Shown: one piece after another, positions 44,844-54,313 of the stretch
Numbering within the stretch: the stretch's first letter is position 1
How the letters are laid out: each line of letters starts with the position of its first letter
DNA from: Pantoea sp. SOD02
GTDB taxonomy: Bacteria; Pseudomonadota; Gammaproteobacteria; Enterobacterales; Enterobacteriaceae
Length of the DNA stretch: 64,000 bases
Assembly: GCF_024707505.1 (NCBI RefSeq)
Contig: NZ_CP102605.1
Span: 806,001 to 870,000 of the forward strand
Reading direction: 5' to 3'
Notes under the pieces: model-generated
What the model was told of the DNA's origin: nothing
The model's input: only the letters and a program-made list of their open reading frames with translations
Database searches by the model: none
Program-made: the position numbers and the translations under genes

Positions 44844-45672
44844 AATGCGCCATGTTGGCAAATACGCCGCCGCGCTGTTGGTGGCGTTTTCGGTGTTAGC
44901 ACCGATGGGCTGGCTGTTTTTGATGAGCGTCAGCGCCGCCAGCGATCTCACCCGCGTGCCGCTCGAGTGGCTGCCGCGCCAGTGGGATTTCACCCGCTAC
45001 GGCAAGCTGTTGTCGCTGGAGCCAGGCCAGCCCGGCGTGCTGTTCCTGCATGCGCTAGGCAACAGTTTGTTAGTCGCCACGGGCGCGACAATCATCTGCT
45101 TGCTGCTGGCGATTCCGGCGGCGTTCAGCTTCTCACGTTATCGCGGGCGCGACGGCTGGCTGTTCGCCTCACTCGCCATCTATATGGTGCCGCCGGTGGC
45201 GTTCGTGCTACCGCTCTACTTCCTGTTACAGCAGTTCGATCTGCTCAACACGCGGCCCGGATTGATCATCGTCTACTGCTCGCTGATTTTGCCGTTCCTC
45301 ACCTGGATGCTGAAAAACCAGTTCGATACGCTGCCGCAGGATATTGAACAGGCGGCGCGCCTTGATGGCCTGCGCGTCTGGCAAGTGTTGCTGCGCATTA
45401 CGCTGCCGCTGGCGAAGCCGGTGTTGGGTGCCGCCGCGCTGTTTGGTTGGCTGCTGGCGTGGGACGAATTTTTCTATGCGCTGCTGTTTACCAGCAATAT
45501 CGCCGCACAAACCTTGCCGGTCACCATTGCCGGATTCACCGCCGGGCGCGCCACCGATGATGGCTTGATCGCTGCCGTCGGCATTCTGGCGTCGGTGCCA
45601 CCGCTGTTTATTGCCATCTGGCTGCAAAAGACGCTGGTTAGCGGCCTTGCCAGTGGCGGGAGTAAAGGATGA
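44833..45672 (+). CDS. Sugar ABC transporter permease 2 (MalG type), 279 aa
   Basis: Six membrane segments with the EAA-loop 'QAARLDGLRVWQVLLRITLPLAKP' and 'FLWLLAWDEFFYALLF'-type text mark a MalG/UgpE-type permease. Its start lies inside the end of the first permease gene and its stop overlaps the kinase start, so the genes are translationally coupled. Confidence 0.93.
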   Translation: MKVKMRHVGKYAAALLVAFSVLAPMGWLFLMSVSAASDLTRVPLEWLPRQWDFTRYGKLLSLEPGQPGVLFLHALGNSLLVATGATIICLLLAIPAAFSFSRYRGRDGWLFASLAIYMVPPVAFVLPLYFLLQQFDLLNTRPGLIIVYCSLILPFLTWMLKNQFDTLPQDIEQAARLDGLRVWQVLLRITLPLAKPVLGAAALFGWLLAWDEFFYALLFTSNIAAQTLPVTIAGFTAGRATDDGLIAAVGILASVPPLFIAIWLQKTLVSGLASGGSKG

Positions 45673-46616
45673 TGGAACATAAACACACCGCCACGCTGTA
45701 TGTGGTGGGCAATATTAATGTCGATTTGATCATGGGCACGCTGGATAACTGGCCGCAGCGCGGCACCGAAGTGATGCTGAATCACAGCGAACTGCGTCCC
45801 GGCGGATCGGCGGGCAATTGCGCGCTGGCGCTGGAAGCGATGCAGGTGCGCCATCGCGCGGTGGCTAATCAGGGCGATGATGGCCTGAGCACCTGGCTGG
45901 CGAGTCATTTTCCGCACAGCGCCGCGCACTGGACGCGCTACAGCTGCGAAACCTCGCTAACCGTTGGCGTGACGCATTCGGATCACGAGCGATCCTTCCT
46001 GAGTAATCTCGGCCATATCGTGCAACTCACCGCGCAGGATGTGCTGGATCAGTTGCCTGCTACAGCGGCTGACGGCGATATCGTGCTGCTGTGCGGCACC
46101 TTTTTGTGTCTGCATCTGTATGACGAATATCCGGCGCTGCTTTCAGAGCTACAGCAGCGCGGTTTTATCACCGCTGTTGATACCGGCTGGCCGCCGCAGG
46201 GCTGGACGGACGAGGTGCGTCAGCAGGTCACGCAATGGCTGCCGCTGTGTGACTGGCTGCTGCTCAATGAAGTGGAAACGCTGGGATTGGCGGCGAAAGA
46301 CGACTTGCCTGCCAGCGCGCACATGCTGGCGCAACAGCTGAGCGGACGCGGCGGCTGCGTAGTGAAATGCGGCCCGCAGGGCGCGCGCTGCTGGCAGGCC
46401 GAACATTCCGTGAGTCAGCCTGCGCGTCCGGTTACGGTGGTGGATACCATCGGCGCAGGCGACAGTTTTAACGCTGGATTCCTCACCGCCCTGCTGCATC
46501 AGCAAGATCTCACCACAGCTTTGCAATGGGGTATTTCGGTGGCGTCACTGGCTATCAGCACCTTGCCGCGTCGTTATCCCGACTGGCATCAACTGCAACT
46601 TTCCCAGGAGTTTTAA
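45669..46616 (+). CDS. PfkB-family carbohydrate kinase, 315 aa
   Basis: The N-terminal ribokinase-like motif 'VGNINVDLIMG' with 'RPGGSAGNCALAL', and the C-terminal signature 'DTIGAGDSFNAGFLTALL' with the catalytic Asp, place it in the PfkB family. It probably phosphorylates the sugar brought in by the transporter. The start overlaps the stop of the preceding permease (ATGATG at 45669; either ATG is possible). Confidence 0.92.
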   Translation: MMEHKHTATLYVVGNINVDLIMGTLDNWPQRGTEVMLNHSELRPGGSAGNCALALEAMQVRHRAVANQGDDGLSTWLASHFPHSAAHWTRYSCETSLTVGVTHSDHERSFLSNLGHIVQLTAQDVLDQLPATAADGDIVLLCGTFLCLHLYDEYPALLSELQQRGFITAVDTGWPPQGWTDEVRQQVTQWLPLCDWLLLNEVETLGLAAKDDLPASAHMLAQQLSGRGGCVVKCGPQGARCWQAEHSVSQPARPVTVVDTIGAGDSFNAGFLTALLHQQDLTTALQWGISVASLAISTLPRRYPDWHQLQLSQEF

Positions 46617-46619
46617 ATT

Positions 46620-47705
46620 ATGGCCAGTGTTGAACTCGTAAAAGTGGCCAAACGCTACGCAAAACAGTCGGTGCTGCATCCGCTCGATCTCACCATTCCC
46701 GACGGCAGTTTTACCGTGCTGGTGGGCCCATCCGGCTGCGGGAAATCGACGTTGCTGCGTTTGCTGGCCGGCCTGGAGAGCTTGTCGGATGGCGCGATCC
46801 TGATGGATAAAGTGCAAATCAACGACCGCGATCCGGCCGACCGCGATATCGCCATGGTGTTTCAGAGCTATGCGCTCTATCCGCACTTAACCGTGGCGGA
46901 GAATCTGGCGTTTCACATGCAGGTGAAGAAGGTGAAGCGCGAGGAGCAGCAGAGCAAAATCGCGCGTATCGCCGGAATTCTCGGCATCGATAAGCTGCTG
47001 CAACGCTATCCGCGCGCGTTGTCGGGCGGACAGCGTCAGCGTGTGGCGATGGGCCGCGCGATGGTGCGAAATCCCAAAGTGTTCCTGTTCGATGAGCCGC
47101 TATCGAACCTTGATGCGCAACTGCGCATGGAGTTGCGCGCCGAGATCAAATCGCTGCATCAGCGTTTCAAAACCACCATGGTTTATGTGACGCACGATCA
47201 GGTTGAGGCGATGACGCTGGCCGATCAAATTGTGGTGATGAAGGATGGGCGCATCGTGCAGCAAGGCGCGCCGCTGGCAATTTACGATCGTCCGGCGGAT
47301 ACCTTTGTCGCGCGCTTTATCGGCTCACCGCCGATGAACCTGTTACCGGCACAGCTGATCGACCGAGATGGCGTGGCTGGCGTGCAGTGTCAGGATCTGT
47401 GGCAGCCGCTGCCCGCGCGCTGGCAAGCGGCGGCGCGCGAGCGTGCAGGCGCAGCCGTGACGCTCGGCGTGCGCCCGCACGATCTGCTGGAAGCCAACAG
47501 TGATGCAGCGGCGTTGGTGAAAGTGGTGGAGATCACCGGCGAATCAACTTTGCTGCATCTCGAATGGCACGGTCAGCCGCTGCATATGCAGATCGCTGGC
47601 CGTCATGCGGCGGTGAGCGGCGACAGCATTATGTTGGGCTTTAACGCCGAGAAGATTCATTTGTTTGATGCCGAAACAGGGCTGAGGTTGGTTGAGTCGC
47701 TTTAA
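46620..47705 (+). CDS. Sugar ABC transporter ATPase (MalK/UgpC type), 361 aa
   Basis: Walker A 'GPSGCGKST', signature 'LSGGQRQRVAMGRAM', Walker B 'VFLFDEPLSNLD' and 'TMVYVTHDQVEAMTLADQI' define the ATPase domain. The last 120 residues are the TOBE-type regulatory domain. It starts 3 bp after the kinase gene, completes the importer and ends the operon. Confidence 0.95.
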   Translation: MASVELVKVAKRYAKQSVLHPLDLTIPDGSFTVLVGPSGCGKSTLLRLLAGLESLSDGAILMDKVQINDRDPADRDIAMVFQSYALYPHLTVAENLAFHMQVKKVKREEQQSKIARIAGILGIDKLLQRYPRALSGGQRQRVAMGRAMVRNPKVFLFDEPLSNLDAQLRMELRAEIKSLHQRFKTTMVYVTHDQVEAMTLADQIVVMKDGRIVQQGAPLAIYDRPADTFVARFIGSPPMNLLPAQLIDRDGVAGVQCQDLWQPLPARWQAAARERAGAAVTLGVRPHDLLEANSDAAALVKVVEITGESTLLHLEWHGQPLHMQIAGRHAAVSGDSIMLGFNAEKIHLFDAETGLRLVESL

Positions 47706-47723
47706 GTTGATGCTCAGGCCAGA

Positions 47724-47793
47724 AAAGACCAGCCCGATCGCAAAGAAACCCTGCATCCATGGCTTAGACGCTTTGCTCTTCGGGCTGGCCTTT
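47724..47793 (+). terminator. Long hairpin terminating the sugar operon
   Basis: AAAGACCAGCCCGATCGCAAAG and CTTTGCTCTTCGGGCTGGCCTTT pair almost fully, including CCAGCCCGA with TCGGGCTGG, around a 25-base loop. It starts 19 bp after the ATPase stop. No strong T-run is present. Confidence 0.6.
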
Positions 47794-47958
47794 CCTGCCC
47801 CTTAAGATTGTCATTGCTGTATAGGGGGCGCATGAGCATCGTATTTACCCAATCGTTCGTTAACGTACTGGATTATCTACTTCTCGCTGAAAATAATGTT
47901 TCCTTAAGCGTCATTAGCAAATGTTTTTAGTCACTGAAAACGGTAACATAGGCACCCT

Positions 47959-49098
47959 ATGACCATTCTTGCCGCATCGTTTCTTTTTCAACGTGGCCTT
48001 TTAATATTTACGGGTATTGTTATGCAGTTTCTGAAAACGATTAATAGAAATAAAAACAACCTGTTTAGGAAAATAAAAAAAACAGCGTTATTGTGTCTTA
48101 TCCGGACTATACGCACCCGAGATGATTTTGATCCTGTTAAAGCGCATAAGATATTGATTCTTCGCCTCGACGATAAAATTGGTGACATGGTCGTGACGAC
48201 TGGGACTGCATTTAAACTCGCAGAGAAAGGTTACAGAGTCTCAGTGCTTACTGGTCCGGTATGCGGACAACTGCTACAAAACTGCGACTATTTTGATCAG
48301 GTTATTCAGTATAAAAATCGGATGTCACTTGACCTGTTACACGCTCAGAAATTTGATGTTGTTATCGATTTTGACGATGTTCAGGATTATGAACGTCTGA
48401 ATCTGGCATGGCAGATGAGAAGTAGCCACCATGTTGGCTTTAATAAAAGTCTTCCGGGTATTTATAATGCATCCATCCGTTATCTTGATGCCGAGAAGCA
48501 TATCACTGAACGCCATAAGCGGGTGCTGGCACTGTTCGATATCCACGAAACCTCATTTGATTATCAACTTGGGCACTGTGTTAAAGAACAAAATAGAGTC
48601 AAGAATGCCCTTCGAATTACAGATAACGATATTGTCGTTTCTGTGAATCCTTTCTCTGGCGCCACGGATAAAGATTTATCCGAAGAGCAGGTCATCTCTC
48701 TCATCCACTTTATTCACTCGATTAATCCGGAGATAAAAGTTGTGGTAATCGGGCAGAGTAATAAAGTGCGTACATTCAGTGCGCATGGTGCTTTCATCAT
48801 GCCGGAAAGTACCATAAATACCGCAGTTGAAATTGTCCGCATCTCTGACGCGGTAGTGAGTACGGATACTTCCATCGTCCACATTGCTAACGCGCTGAAT
48901 CGCCCACTTGTGGCCCTTTATAATAAGAGGAAGCTCAAAGATACTGGCTTGCTCGGTTATAAAATCTGGGCGCCAAATTATCCTCAGGGGAATCAGATTG
49001 TGGTTGAAGATGATTATATTAGTCATTGTTCAATCAACACAATTTTTCCAGCAGTTGAGACTACAATCCGAGCGGCCAGCGTACTTAAGCACCCGTAA
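47959..49098 (+). CDS. Glycosyltransferase family 9 (heptosyltransferase-like), 379 aa
   Basis: 'ILILRLDDKIGDMVVTTGTAFKLAEKGYRVSVLTG' is the family 9 N-terminus, and the donor-binding half has 'VVSTDTSIVHIANALNRPLVALY'. Enzymes of this family add heptose or related sugars to lipopolysaccharide or other glycans in the cytoplasm. A start at ATG 48019 ('MQFLKTIN') is possible instead of 47959. The gene stands alone and is AT-richer than the sugar operon before it, which suggests separate acquisition. Confidence 0.85.
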   Translation: MTILAASFLFQRGLLIFTGIVMQFLKTINRNKNNLFRKIKKTALLCLIRTIRTRDDFDPVKAHKILILRLDDKIGDMVVTTGTAFKLAEKGYRVSVLTGPVCGQLLQNCDYFDQVIQYKNRMSLDLLHAQKFDVVIDFDDVQDYERLNLAWQMRSSHHVGFNKSLPGIYNASIRYLDAEKHITERHKRVLALFDIHETSFDYQLGHCVKEQNRVKNALRITDNDIVVSVNPFSGATDKDLSEEQVISLIHFIHSINPEIKVVVIGQSNKVRTFSAHGAFIMPESTINTAVEIVRISDAVVSTDTSIVHIANALNRPLVALYNKRKLKDTGLLGYKIWAPNYPQGNQIVVEDDYISHCSINTIFPAVETTIRAASVLKHP

Positions 49099-49125
49099 AC
49101 ACCTTCATCATCCCTCATAAAAAAA

Positions 49126-49144
49126 GCCACCCAACCTGGGTGGC
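49126..49144. terminator. Terminator between convergent GT9 and BamA-like genes
   Basis: GCCACCCA / TGGGTGGC, an 8-bp perfect stem with a three-base loop. A run of seven A precedes it on the plus strand, so the T-run reads on the minus strand, 158 bp after the BamA-like stop. It may also help stop the glycosyltransferase transcript. Confidence 0.7.
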
Positions 49145-49301
49145 GAAATACAATTAATCAGATGCATAACAACGATATTCGCGAACACTCATTCCTTAAG
49201 CATTTCACGAGCGGTATTTTACTCTGTTGGCTATTTTATTCTGTCTTCACCGTTTAAAGATAATGTAAAACTCATCTCATCATTTAACGATTTAAATACA
49301 G

Positions 49302-51734
49302 CTACCAGGTTTTACCGATATTAAACTGGAACTGCTCCGACTTATCACCCTCATATTTTTTAATCGGCAACGCATAAGAAAACACCAGCGGACCCAGCGG
49401 TGACTGCCATTGCAAAGCCACGCCGCTCGACACGCGAATATGGCTCGGATCACCATAATCAGGAATCCCCGCCGCTTTGGTGGCCGCAGTGTTTTGCCAG
49501 CCGGTATCCCAAACTGTACCTGCATCGACGAAGAATGAGGTACGCAACGAATCGGCATAGCGCTCGCTGATCAACGGCGTTGGCACAATCAGTTCTGCGC
49601 TTACCACCGCCATCGCATTGCCGCCCACCGCATCATCTGATTTCTCTACCGGACAAGCCCCGTAGCTACTTTCGCTGCCGCTGCAGCGGTAATAGGCGGC
49701 TTTTGGTCCGATGGTGTTGGAGGAGAATCCGCGTACTGAGCTAGAGCCGCCGGCATAGAAGTTGTCGTAGAACGGCACTTCTTTGCCGCCTAAGCCGTCG
49801 GCGTAACCGGCTTTACTGCGGCCCATTAACACCCAACGATGATCGCTGCTCAGCGGCAAGTAGCCGTTGGCGGTCAGCGTGCTTTTGTAATAGCTGTTGG
49901 TGGAACCTGGAATCGTCACTTTGGTGTTGAAACCGGCGCTCACGCCCGAGGTGGGGAAGAAGCCGCGATCCAGTGAGTTGTAGCTCCAGCCAATATTCCA
50001 GAAGAAATCGTTGGCGGTAAATTTGTCTGCAACGGTGGCATCGTCATCGTCGTCATCACTGGTGATGACTTTTGGATGAATGCCCTGCGAACCCAGATAA
50101 CGCCACATTGCCACCTGCGGCGCCATATTGCTGACGCGGTTGTAGACGTAATCCAGCCCGCTGTTCACGCTGCTGTTTTCCCCGATCGGGAAGCTTAAGG
50201 TGCTGCCCGCACCGAAGCTTTTCAGCGTGTATTCGGAAAGATCGTTATCTTCGGCACTGTAATCGTTATAAAACAGCTTGCCGCCCAGACTGACGCCATC
50301 CACGGTGAAATAGGGATCGGTGGCAGCGATTTCGACATAAGTTTGATAGCTGTTTTTGGTGCCGCTAAAACTTACGGTGTTGCCGGTGCCCATCCAGTTA
50401 TCCTGGCTGACGCCAAGCTGATAGCTGATGCCGCTGTCGGTGCCGTAACCCAGCCCAACGTTAAAAGTGCCGGTATTGCGCTCCTTCACTTTGTACACCA
50501 CGTCAACCTGATCCGGGCTGCCCGGCACGCGCTGTGTATCGACATCTACGCTCTCAAAATAGCCGGTACGATTAAGCCTTGCCTTGCCCTGCTCCACCTG
50601 ATTACTCGCCAGCCACGCGCCTTCCATCTGACGCATTTCACGACGCAGCACCGCATCTTTCGAAGTGTCGTTGCCTGAAAAACGCACCTGTCGCACCGAG
50701 AAGCGTCGCCCGGCATCGACATTCACGTGTAACTGTACGGTTTTATCGCTGTCGTTAATTTCCGATTGGGTATTCACCTGTGGGAATGCATAGCCGTAAC
50801 GACCGAGCAGGCTTTTAATCGCCTCTTCGTTTTCAGTGATTTTTGCCCCGCTGTATAAGGTGCCCGCTGGCAACTGCGCCAGCTTTTCAATCTCGGCGGA
50901 ATAGCCGGCCATATTTCCCGTCAGCGTTACGCCGCTAACATGGTAAACATCGCCTTCATGAATATTTATCGTAACGTAAATATGTTTTTTATCCGGCGTT
51001 AAACTGACTTGTGTGGAATCGAGATTAAATCGTGCGTAACCACGATCAAGATAATAACTGCGCAGCGTCTCTAAATCGCCGGAGAGTTTCTGCTTCTGAT
51101 ATTTCTGGTCGGCGATAAAATTCCACCACGGCACATCATCGCGCAGTTGGAAATGCGAAATCAGTTCTTCCGATGAAAAAGCCTGGTTGCCAACAATGTT
51201 AATTTGCTGAATTTTTGCCGACACGCCTTCGGTGAAAATGAACTTCAGATCGACGCGATTGCGCGGCAATGGCGTGACCACCGCTTTGACGCTGGCGGTG
51301 TATTTCCCGGCGCTATAATAAAAATCCTCCAGCCCTTTTTCCATATCCGCCAGCGTGGTGCGGTCCAGCGCTTCACCCACGCGCACGCCAGAGGCATCAA
51401 GGTTCTGCTTGAGCTGATCCTCTTTAATCGCTTTGTTACCAGAGAACGAGATGCTGGCAATCGCCGGGCGCTCTTTGACTTTAATCAGCAGCGCATCGCC
51501 GTCACGCAGCACCTGCACATCTTCAAAATTGCCGGTGGCGAACAGCGCACGGATAGTATTGCGAATATCATCATCATTGACGCGATCGCCAATACGCAGC
51601 GGCATATGCAGCAGCGCCGCGCCGGGTGCGACGCGCTGGAGCCCAGCAAAGTGAATATCCTTTAGGGTGAAATTATCTGCACCAAAGGCGGTGGTGGTTA
51701 CCATGAAAAGTAACCCGGTTAACATCTTCTTCAT
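49302..51734 (-). CDS. bamA: BamA paralog (Omp85 outer-membrane assembly factor), 810 aa
   Basis: Signal peptide (about 1-19), five POTRA domains (about 20-420, '[16 protein letters not shown]', '[16 protein letters not shown]', '[30 protein letters not shown]') and a 16-strand barrel with the loop-6 motif 'VRGF' and the terminal 'QFNIGKTW'. Length and motif order equal E. coli BamA. Nothing is truncated. It differs in surface-loop text, with a run of six Asp near residue 560. The usual bamA neighbours (rseP upstream, skp and lpxD downstream) are absent, so this is most likely a second copy. Confidence 0.93.
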   Translation of the reverse strand: MKKMLTGLLFMVTTTAFGADNFTLKDIHFAGLQRVAPGAALLHMPLRIGDRVNDDDIRNTIRALFATGNFEDVQVLRDGDALLIKVKERPAIASISFSGNKAIKEDQLKQNLDASGVRVGEALDRTTLADMEKGLEDFYYSAGKYTASVKAVVTPLPRNRVDLKFIFTEGVSAKIQQINIVGNQAFSSEELISHFQLRDDVPWWNFIADQKYQKQKLSGDLETLRSYYLDRGYARFNLDSTQVSLTPDKKHIYVTINIHEGDVYHVSGVTLTGNMAGYSAEIEKLAQLPAGTLYSGAKITENEEAIKSLLGRYGYAFPQVNTQSEINDSDKTVQLHVNVDAGRRFSVRQVRFSGNDTSKDAVLRREMRQMEGAWLASNQVEQGKARLNRTGYFESVDVDTQRVPGSPDQVDVVYKVKERNTGTFNVGLGYGTDSGISYQLGVSQDNWMGTGNTVSFSGTKNSYQTYVEIAATDPYFTVDGVSLGGKLFYNDYSAEDNDLSEYTLKSFGAGSTLSFPIGENSSVNSGLDYVYNRVSNMAPQVAMWRYLGSQGIHPKVITSDDDDDDATVADKFTANDFFWNIGWSYNSLDRGFFPTSGVSAGFNTKVTIPGSTNSYYKSTLTANGYLPLSSDHRWVLMGRSKAGYADGLGGKEVPFYDNFYAGGSSSVRGFSSNTIGPKAAYYRCSGSESSYGACPVEKSDDAVGGNAMAVVSAELIVPTPLISERYADSLRTSFFVDAGTVWDTGWQNTAATKAAGIPDYGDPSHIRVSSGVALQWQSPLGPLVFSYALPIKKYEGDKSEQFQFNIGKTW

Positions 51735-51778
51735 CTGTTGTGAGCCTGCCGTTTTTCCTGTGCCTGAACCACATAAAA

Positions 51779-51807
51779 AACGGGCTGAACACGCGGTTCA
51801 GCCCGTT
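51779..51807 (-). terminator. Terminator of the MFS gene
   Basis: On the minus strand AACGGGCTGAAC, a five-base loop, GTTCAGCCCGTT, then TTTT. A 12-bp perfect stem, 122 bp after the MFS stop and before the BamA-like gene. Confidence 0.88.
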
Positions 51808-51929
51808 AACTGCGGCGATATGTTCCGGAAAAAAGACCGCTGAGCCAAAGGTAAATTCAGCGCGACTCACGGATTTTCGGTTGTTTTACAATAAGGTGGA
51901 AAGCTCCTGCTGAAATCTGCTCACAAGAA

Positions 51930-53339
51930 TTACCCTTCTGCCGTTACCGGCTGAAACGTACGGCGATTGAGGCTGGTGAAAATCACCAGCAATGCCATCA
52001 TCACCAACTCAACGCCGAGCGTACCGGTGATCGCAGCCAGATGATTGCCGTGCGTGTAGATCTGTGTGAATACGCCGCCCAGCAGCATCGGGCCTAAACC
52101 CAGCGCCGATTGCTGCACCGTTGAAAGCACCGCACTGCCCGCGCCCGCCTGATGATGCGGCACGCCGCTCATGCCAATGCGGTAGAAGGTGCTGACAATA
52201 AACGACTGACCAAAGCCAATCAGCACCGTCGCGGGGATCAGTGTGAAGATACCGACCTGCGGCCAGGCGAGTTGCAGCGTGGCGATCAAGGCCAGCAAAC
52301 CAACCATCTGAATGCCGCAGCCCATCAGCAAGGCACCGCGCTTACCTAAACGCTCAACGATACGCGTAGATTGCATCGCCCCGATAAAATAGGCCACGCC
52401 CAGCGCGATAAATGCATTCCCGGACTGAAACGCTGTCAGCCCTAAACCGGCCTGCAGCGTCAACGCCACTGAGAACATAAAGCCGCTCCAGCAGGAGAAG
52501 AACAGCACCGCCAGCGTCAGACCAAATCGCACGCTCGGCAGACGCAGTAGTGAAGGCGGCAGCAGCGGCGCGCCGTTGGCCGCTTCCAGACGCAGCGAAC
52601 TCTGGCGCAAACGATGCAGAAACAGCGGGAACAGCACCAGCAGCAAGATGCACGGCCACGACCAATGCAGCAGCGGACCCAGCGCCAGTGCAAGCATCAG
52701 GCAGCCAATCGCGCCCGCCAGCAGCAAGGTGCCACTGACATCCACCGGCACGCGTTGGGTGTTATGTGTTTCCGGCACAAAGCGGCGCGCGGTGATCAGC
52801 ACAAACAGGCAAATCGGCAGGTTGATCAGGAACACGCTGCGCCAGCCGTAGCCGCCGATATCCGCTTTGATAAGAAAACCACCCAGCACCTGACCGATGA
52901 TAAATGCCAGCCCACCAATGCCGCCATACAAACCGATGGCGCGCGCATGCGCTCTGCCCTTCAACGTAATGTGCAGCGTGGCGAGAATTTGCGGCACGAT
53001 AAAGGCCGCGCCTACGCCTTGCAGCGCACGGGCAAACATCAACAGGCCGACGCTGTTAGCGATGCCGCATAATAAAGATGCAATACCGAAGATCCATACT
53101 CCGGCGAGGAATACACGGCGGCGGCCATAATTGTCACCGAGCCGCCCGCCCATCGCCAGGCAAATGGCAAAGACGATGCCGTAGACCGCGACGATCAGCG
53201 CCAACTCGATCGCCGTGGCCTGCAGCGTGTGGGCCATCGCGTCTAACGCTACGTTAACGATAGAAAAATCAATCATGGGCAGCAGCTGCCCGGCAAGCAG
53301 GACCATCAATCCTGTGCGTTGAAGTTGCGATGTCTGCAT
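51930..53339 (-). CDS. MFS drug/solute exporter of the DHA2 type, 469 aa
   Basis: About 13-14 membrane segments with motif A 'GGRLGDNYGRRRVFLAG', motif C-like 'GGIGGLAFIIGQVLGGFL' and N-terminal 'LLPMIDFSIVNVALDAM', as in EmrB/QacA-type proton antiporters. The start is ATG 53339, eight bases after AAGG, giving a normal N-terminus. It is divergent from an MmyB-like regulator that probably represses it through the palindrome between them. The substrate is unknown. Confidence 0.9.
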   Translation of the reverse strand: MQTSQLQRTGLMVLLAGQLLPMIDFSIVNVALDAMAHTLQATAIELALIVAVYGIVFAICLAMGGRLGDNYGRRRVFLAGVWIFGIASLLCGIANSVGLLMFARALQGVGAAFIVPQILATLHITLKGRAHARAIGLYGGIGGLAFIIGQVLGGFLIKADIGGYGWRSVFLINLPICLFVLITARRFVPETHNTQRVPVDVSGTLLLAGAIGCLMLALALGPLLHWSWPCILLLVLFPLFLHRLRQSSLRLEAANGAPLLPPSLLRLPSVRFGLTLAVLFFSCWSGFMFSVALTLQAGLGLTAFQSGNAFIALGVAYFIGAMQSTRIVERLGKRGALLMGCGIQMVGLLALIATLQLAWPQVGIFTLIPATVLIGFGQSFIVSTFYRIGMSGVPHHQAGAGSAVLSTVQQSALGLGPMLLGGVFTQIYTHGNHLAAITGTLGVELVMMALLVIFTSLNRRTFQPVTAEG

Positions 53340-53392
53340 CGGTTTTACCTTGTTTTTGCTGTCAGTACGGCATAGCATCACCTAACCATTAA

Positions 53393-53435
53393 ACGGGTAC
53401 CAGTTCTTGTTTATCATGGTATAAATACTACCCGT
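53393..53435. promoter_or_regulatory. Inverted repeat between MFS gene and its divergent regulator
   Basis: ACGGGTA (53393-53399) is mirrored by TACCCGT (53429-53435), with a further GGTA/TACC pair inside (53418-53421 and 53429-53432). A TATAAAT stretch lies between them. A likely operator for the regulator, covering both promoters. Confidence 0.5.
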
Positions 53436-53454
53436 CTTGTCGAAGGATCTGCTT

Positions 53455-54309
53455 ATGAGCCTGGCATCCGCGCCTGTTACCACCGAACAAAACAACCGCA
53501 AATTACTTGGTACTTTTCTGCGCACGCGCCGCGAAAACCTCGATCCCAATCGGCTCGGTTTACCGCGCATGCGCCATCGCCGCACGCCGGGTTTACGCCG
53601 TGAAGAAGTCGCGCAGTTAGCGGATGTTGGCGTGACCTGGTATACGTGGCTGGAACAGGGCCGCGATATTAAAGCATCGCCGAAAACCCTGACGGCGATT
53701 GCCAGCGCGTTGCAGTGCAACGATGTGGAAACGCAGCACCTGTTTTCGCTTGCCGGACATGCGTTGCCTTCGGTGCGCGTGGTGGCAGCCTGCTGCAAAA
53801 TTGCTGCGCACAATCAGCAGATGCTCGACGCTATCCAGTTACCGGCAATTATTGAGACACCGCGCTTTGATATCCTCGGCTATAACGCCGCGTGGTGTGC
53901 CTTGATGGGCGTCGATTTGGCCGAGATCGCGCTGGAAGATCGCAATTGCATCTGGCTGGCATTCAATCATCCCGCATGGCGCAAAGCCATCAGTGACTGG
54001 GATGAAGTGATGCCGCAAATGGTGGCGATGTTTCGCGGGCAGATGGGCGAGCACCTTGGCGATCCGCACTGGGAAAGCTTTCTTGCCCGCCTGTTAAACA
54101 GTTCAGATGAGTTTGCGCACACCTGGCAGCGCTATGAATTGGGCCAGGTGGAGAATCGCGTCAAACGCTTTTACCGCGACGAAGTGGGTGAACTGACGCT
54201 GCGGCAAAATAACTGGTGGTCAGCCTCGCGCAACGGTGATCGCCTGCTGGTGTATGTGCCGGACGATGAAACCAGCGCCGCGGCACTACAGCAGTTGATC
54301 AATCCCTGA
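53455..54309 (+). CDS. XRE-family regulator with MmyB-like domain, 284 aa
   Basis: The helix-turn-helix part has the MmyB-family hallmark 'RRTPGLRREEVAQLADVGVTWYTWLEQGRD'. The C-terminal ligand domain has 'WNPAA'-like 'LGYNAAWCALMG' and ends with a Trp-rich barrel segment. The start is ATG 53455, seven bases after AAGGA. These regulators usually repress a divergent gene and sense a small hydrophobic molecule. Here the target is most likely the MFS exporter. Confidence 0.9.
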   Translation: MSLASAPVTTEQNNRKLLGTFLRTRRENLDPNRLGLPRMRHRRTPGLRREEVAQLADVGVTWYTWLEQGRDIKASPKTLTAIASALQCNDVETQHLFSLAGHALPSVRVVAACCKIAAHNQQMLDAIQLPAIIETPRFDILGYNAAWCALMGVDLAEIALEDRNCIWLAFNHPAWRKAISDWDEVMPQMVAMFRGQMGEHLGDPHWESFLARLLNSSDEFAHTWQRYELGQVENRVKRFYRDEVGELTLRQNNWWSASRNGDRLLVYVPDDETSAAALQQLINP

Positions 54310-54313
54310 TGCG

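Noticed and set aside
53382-53813. Open frame of 143 codons antisense to the MmyB-like regulator
   Set aside because: Cys/Arg/Ser-rich shadow of the regulator; no domain or start signal.
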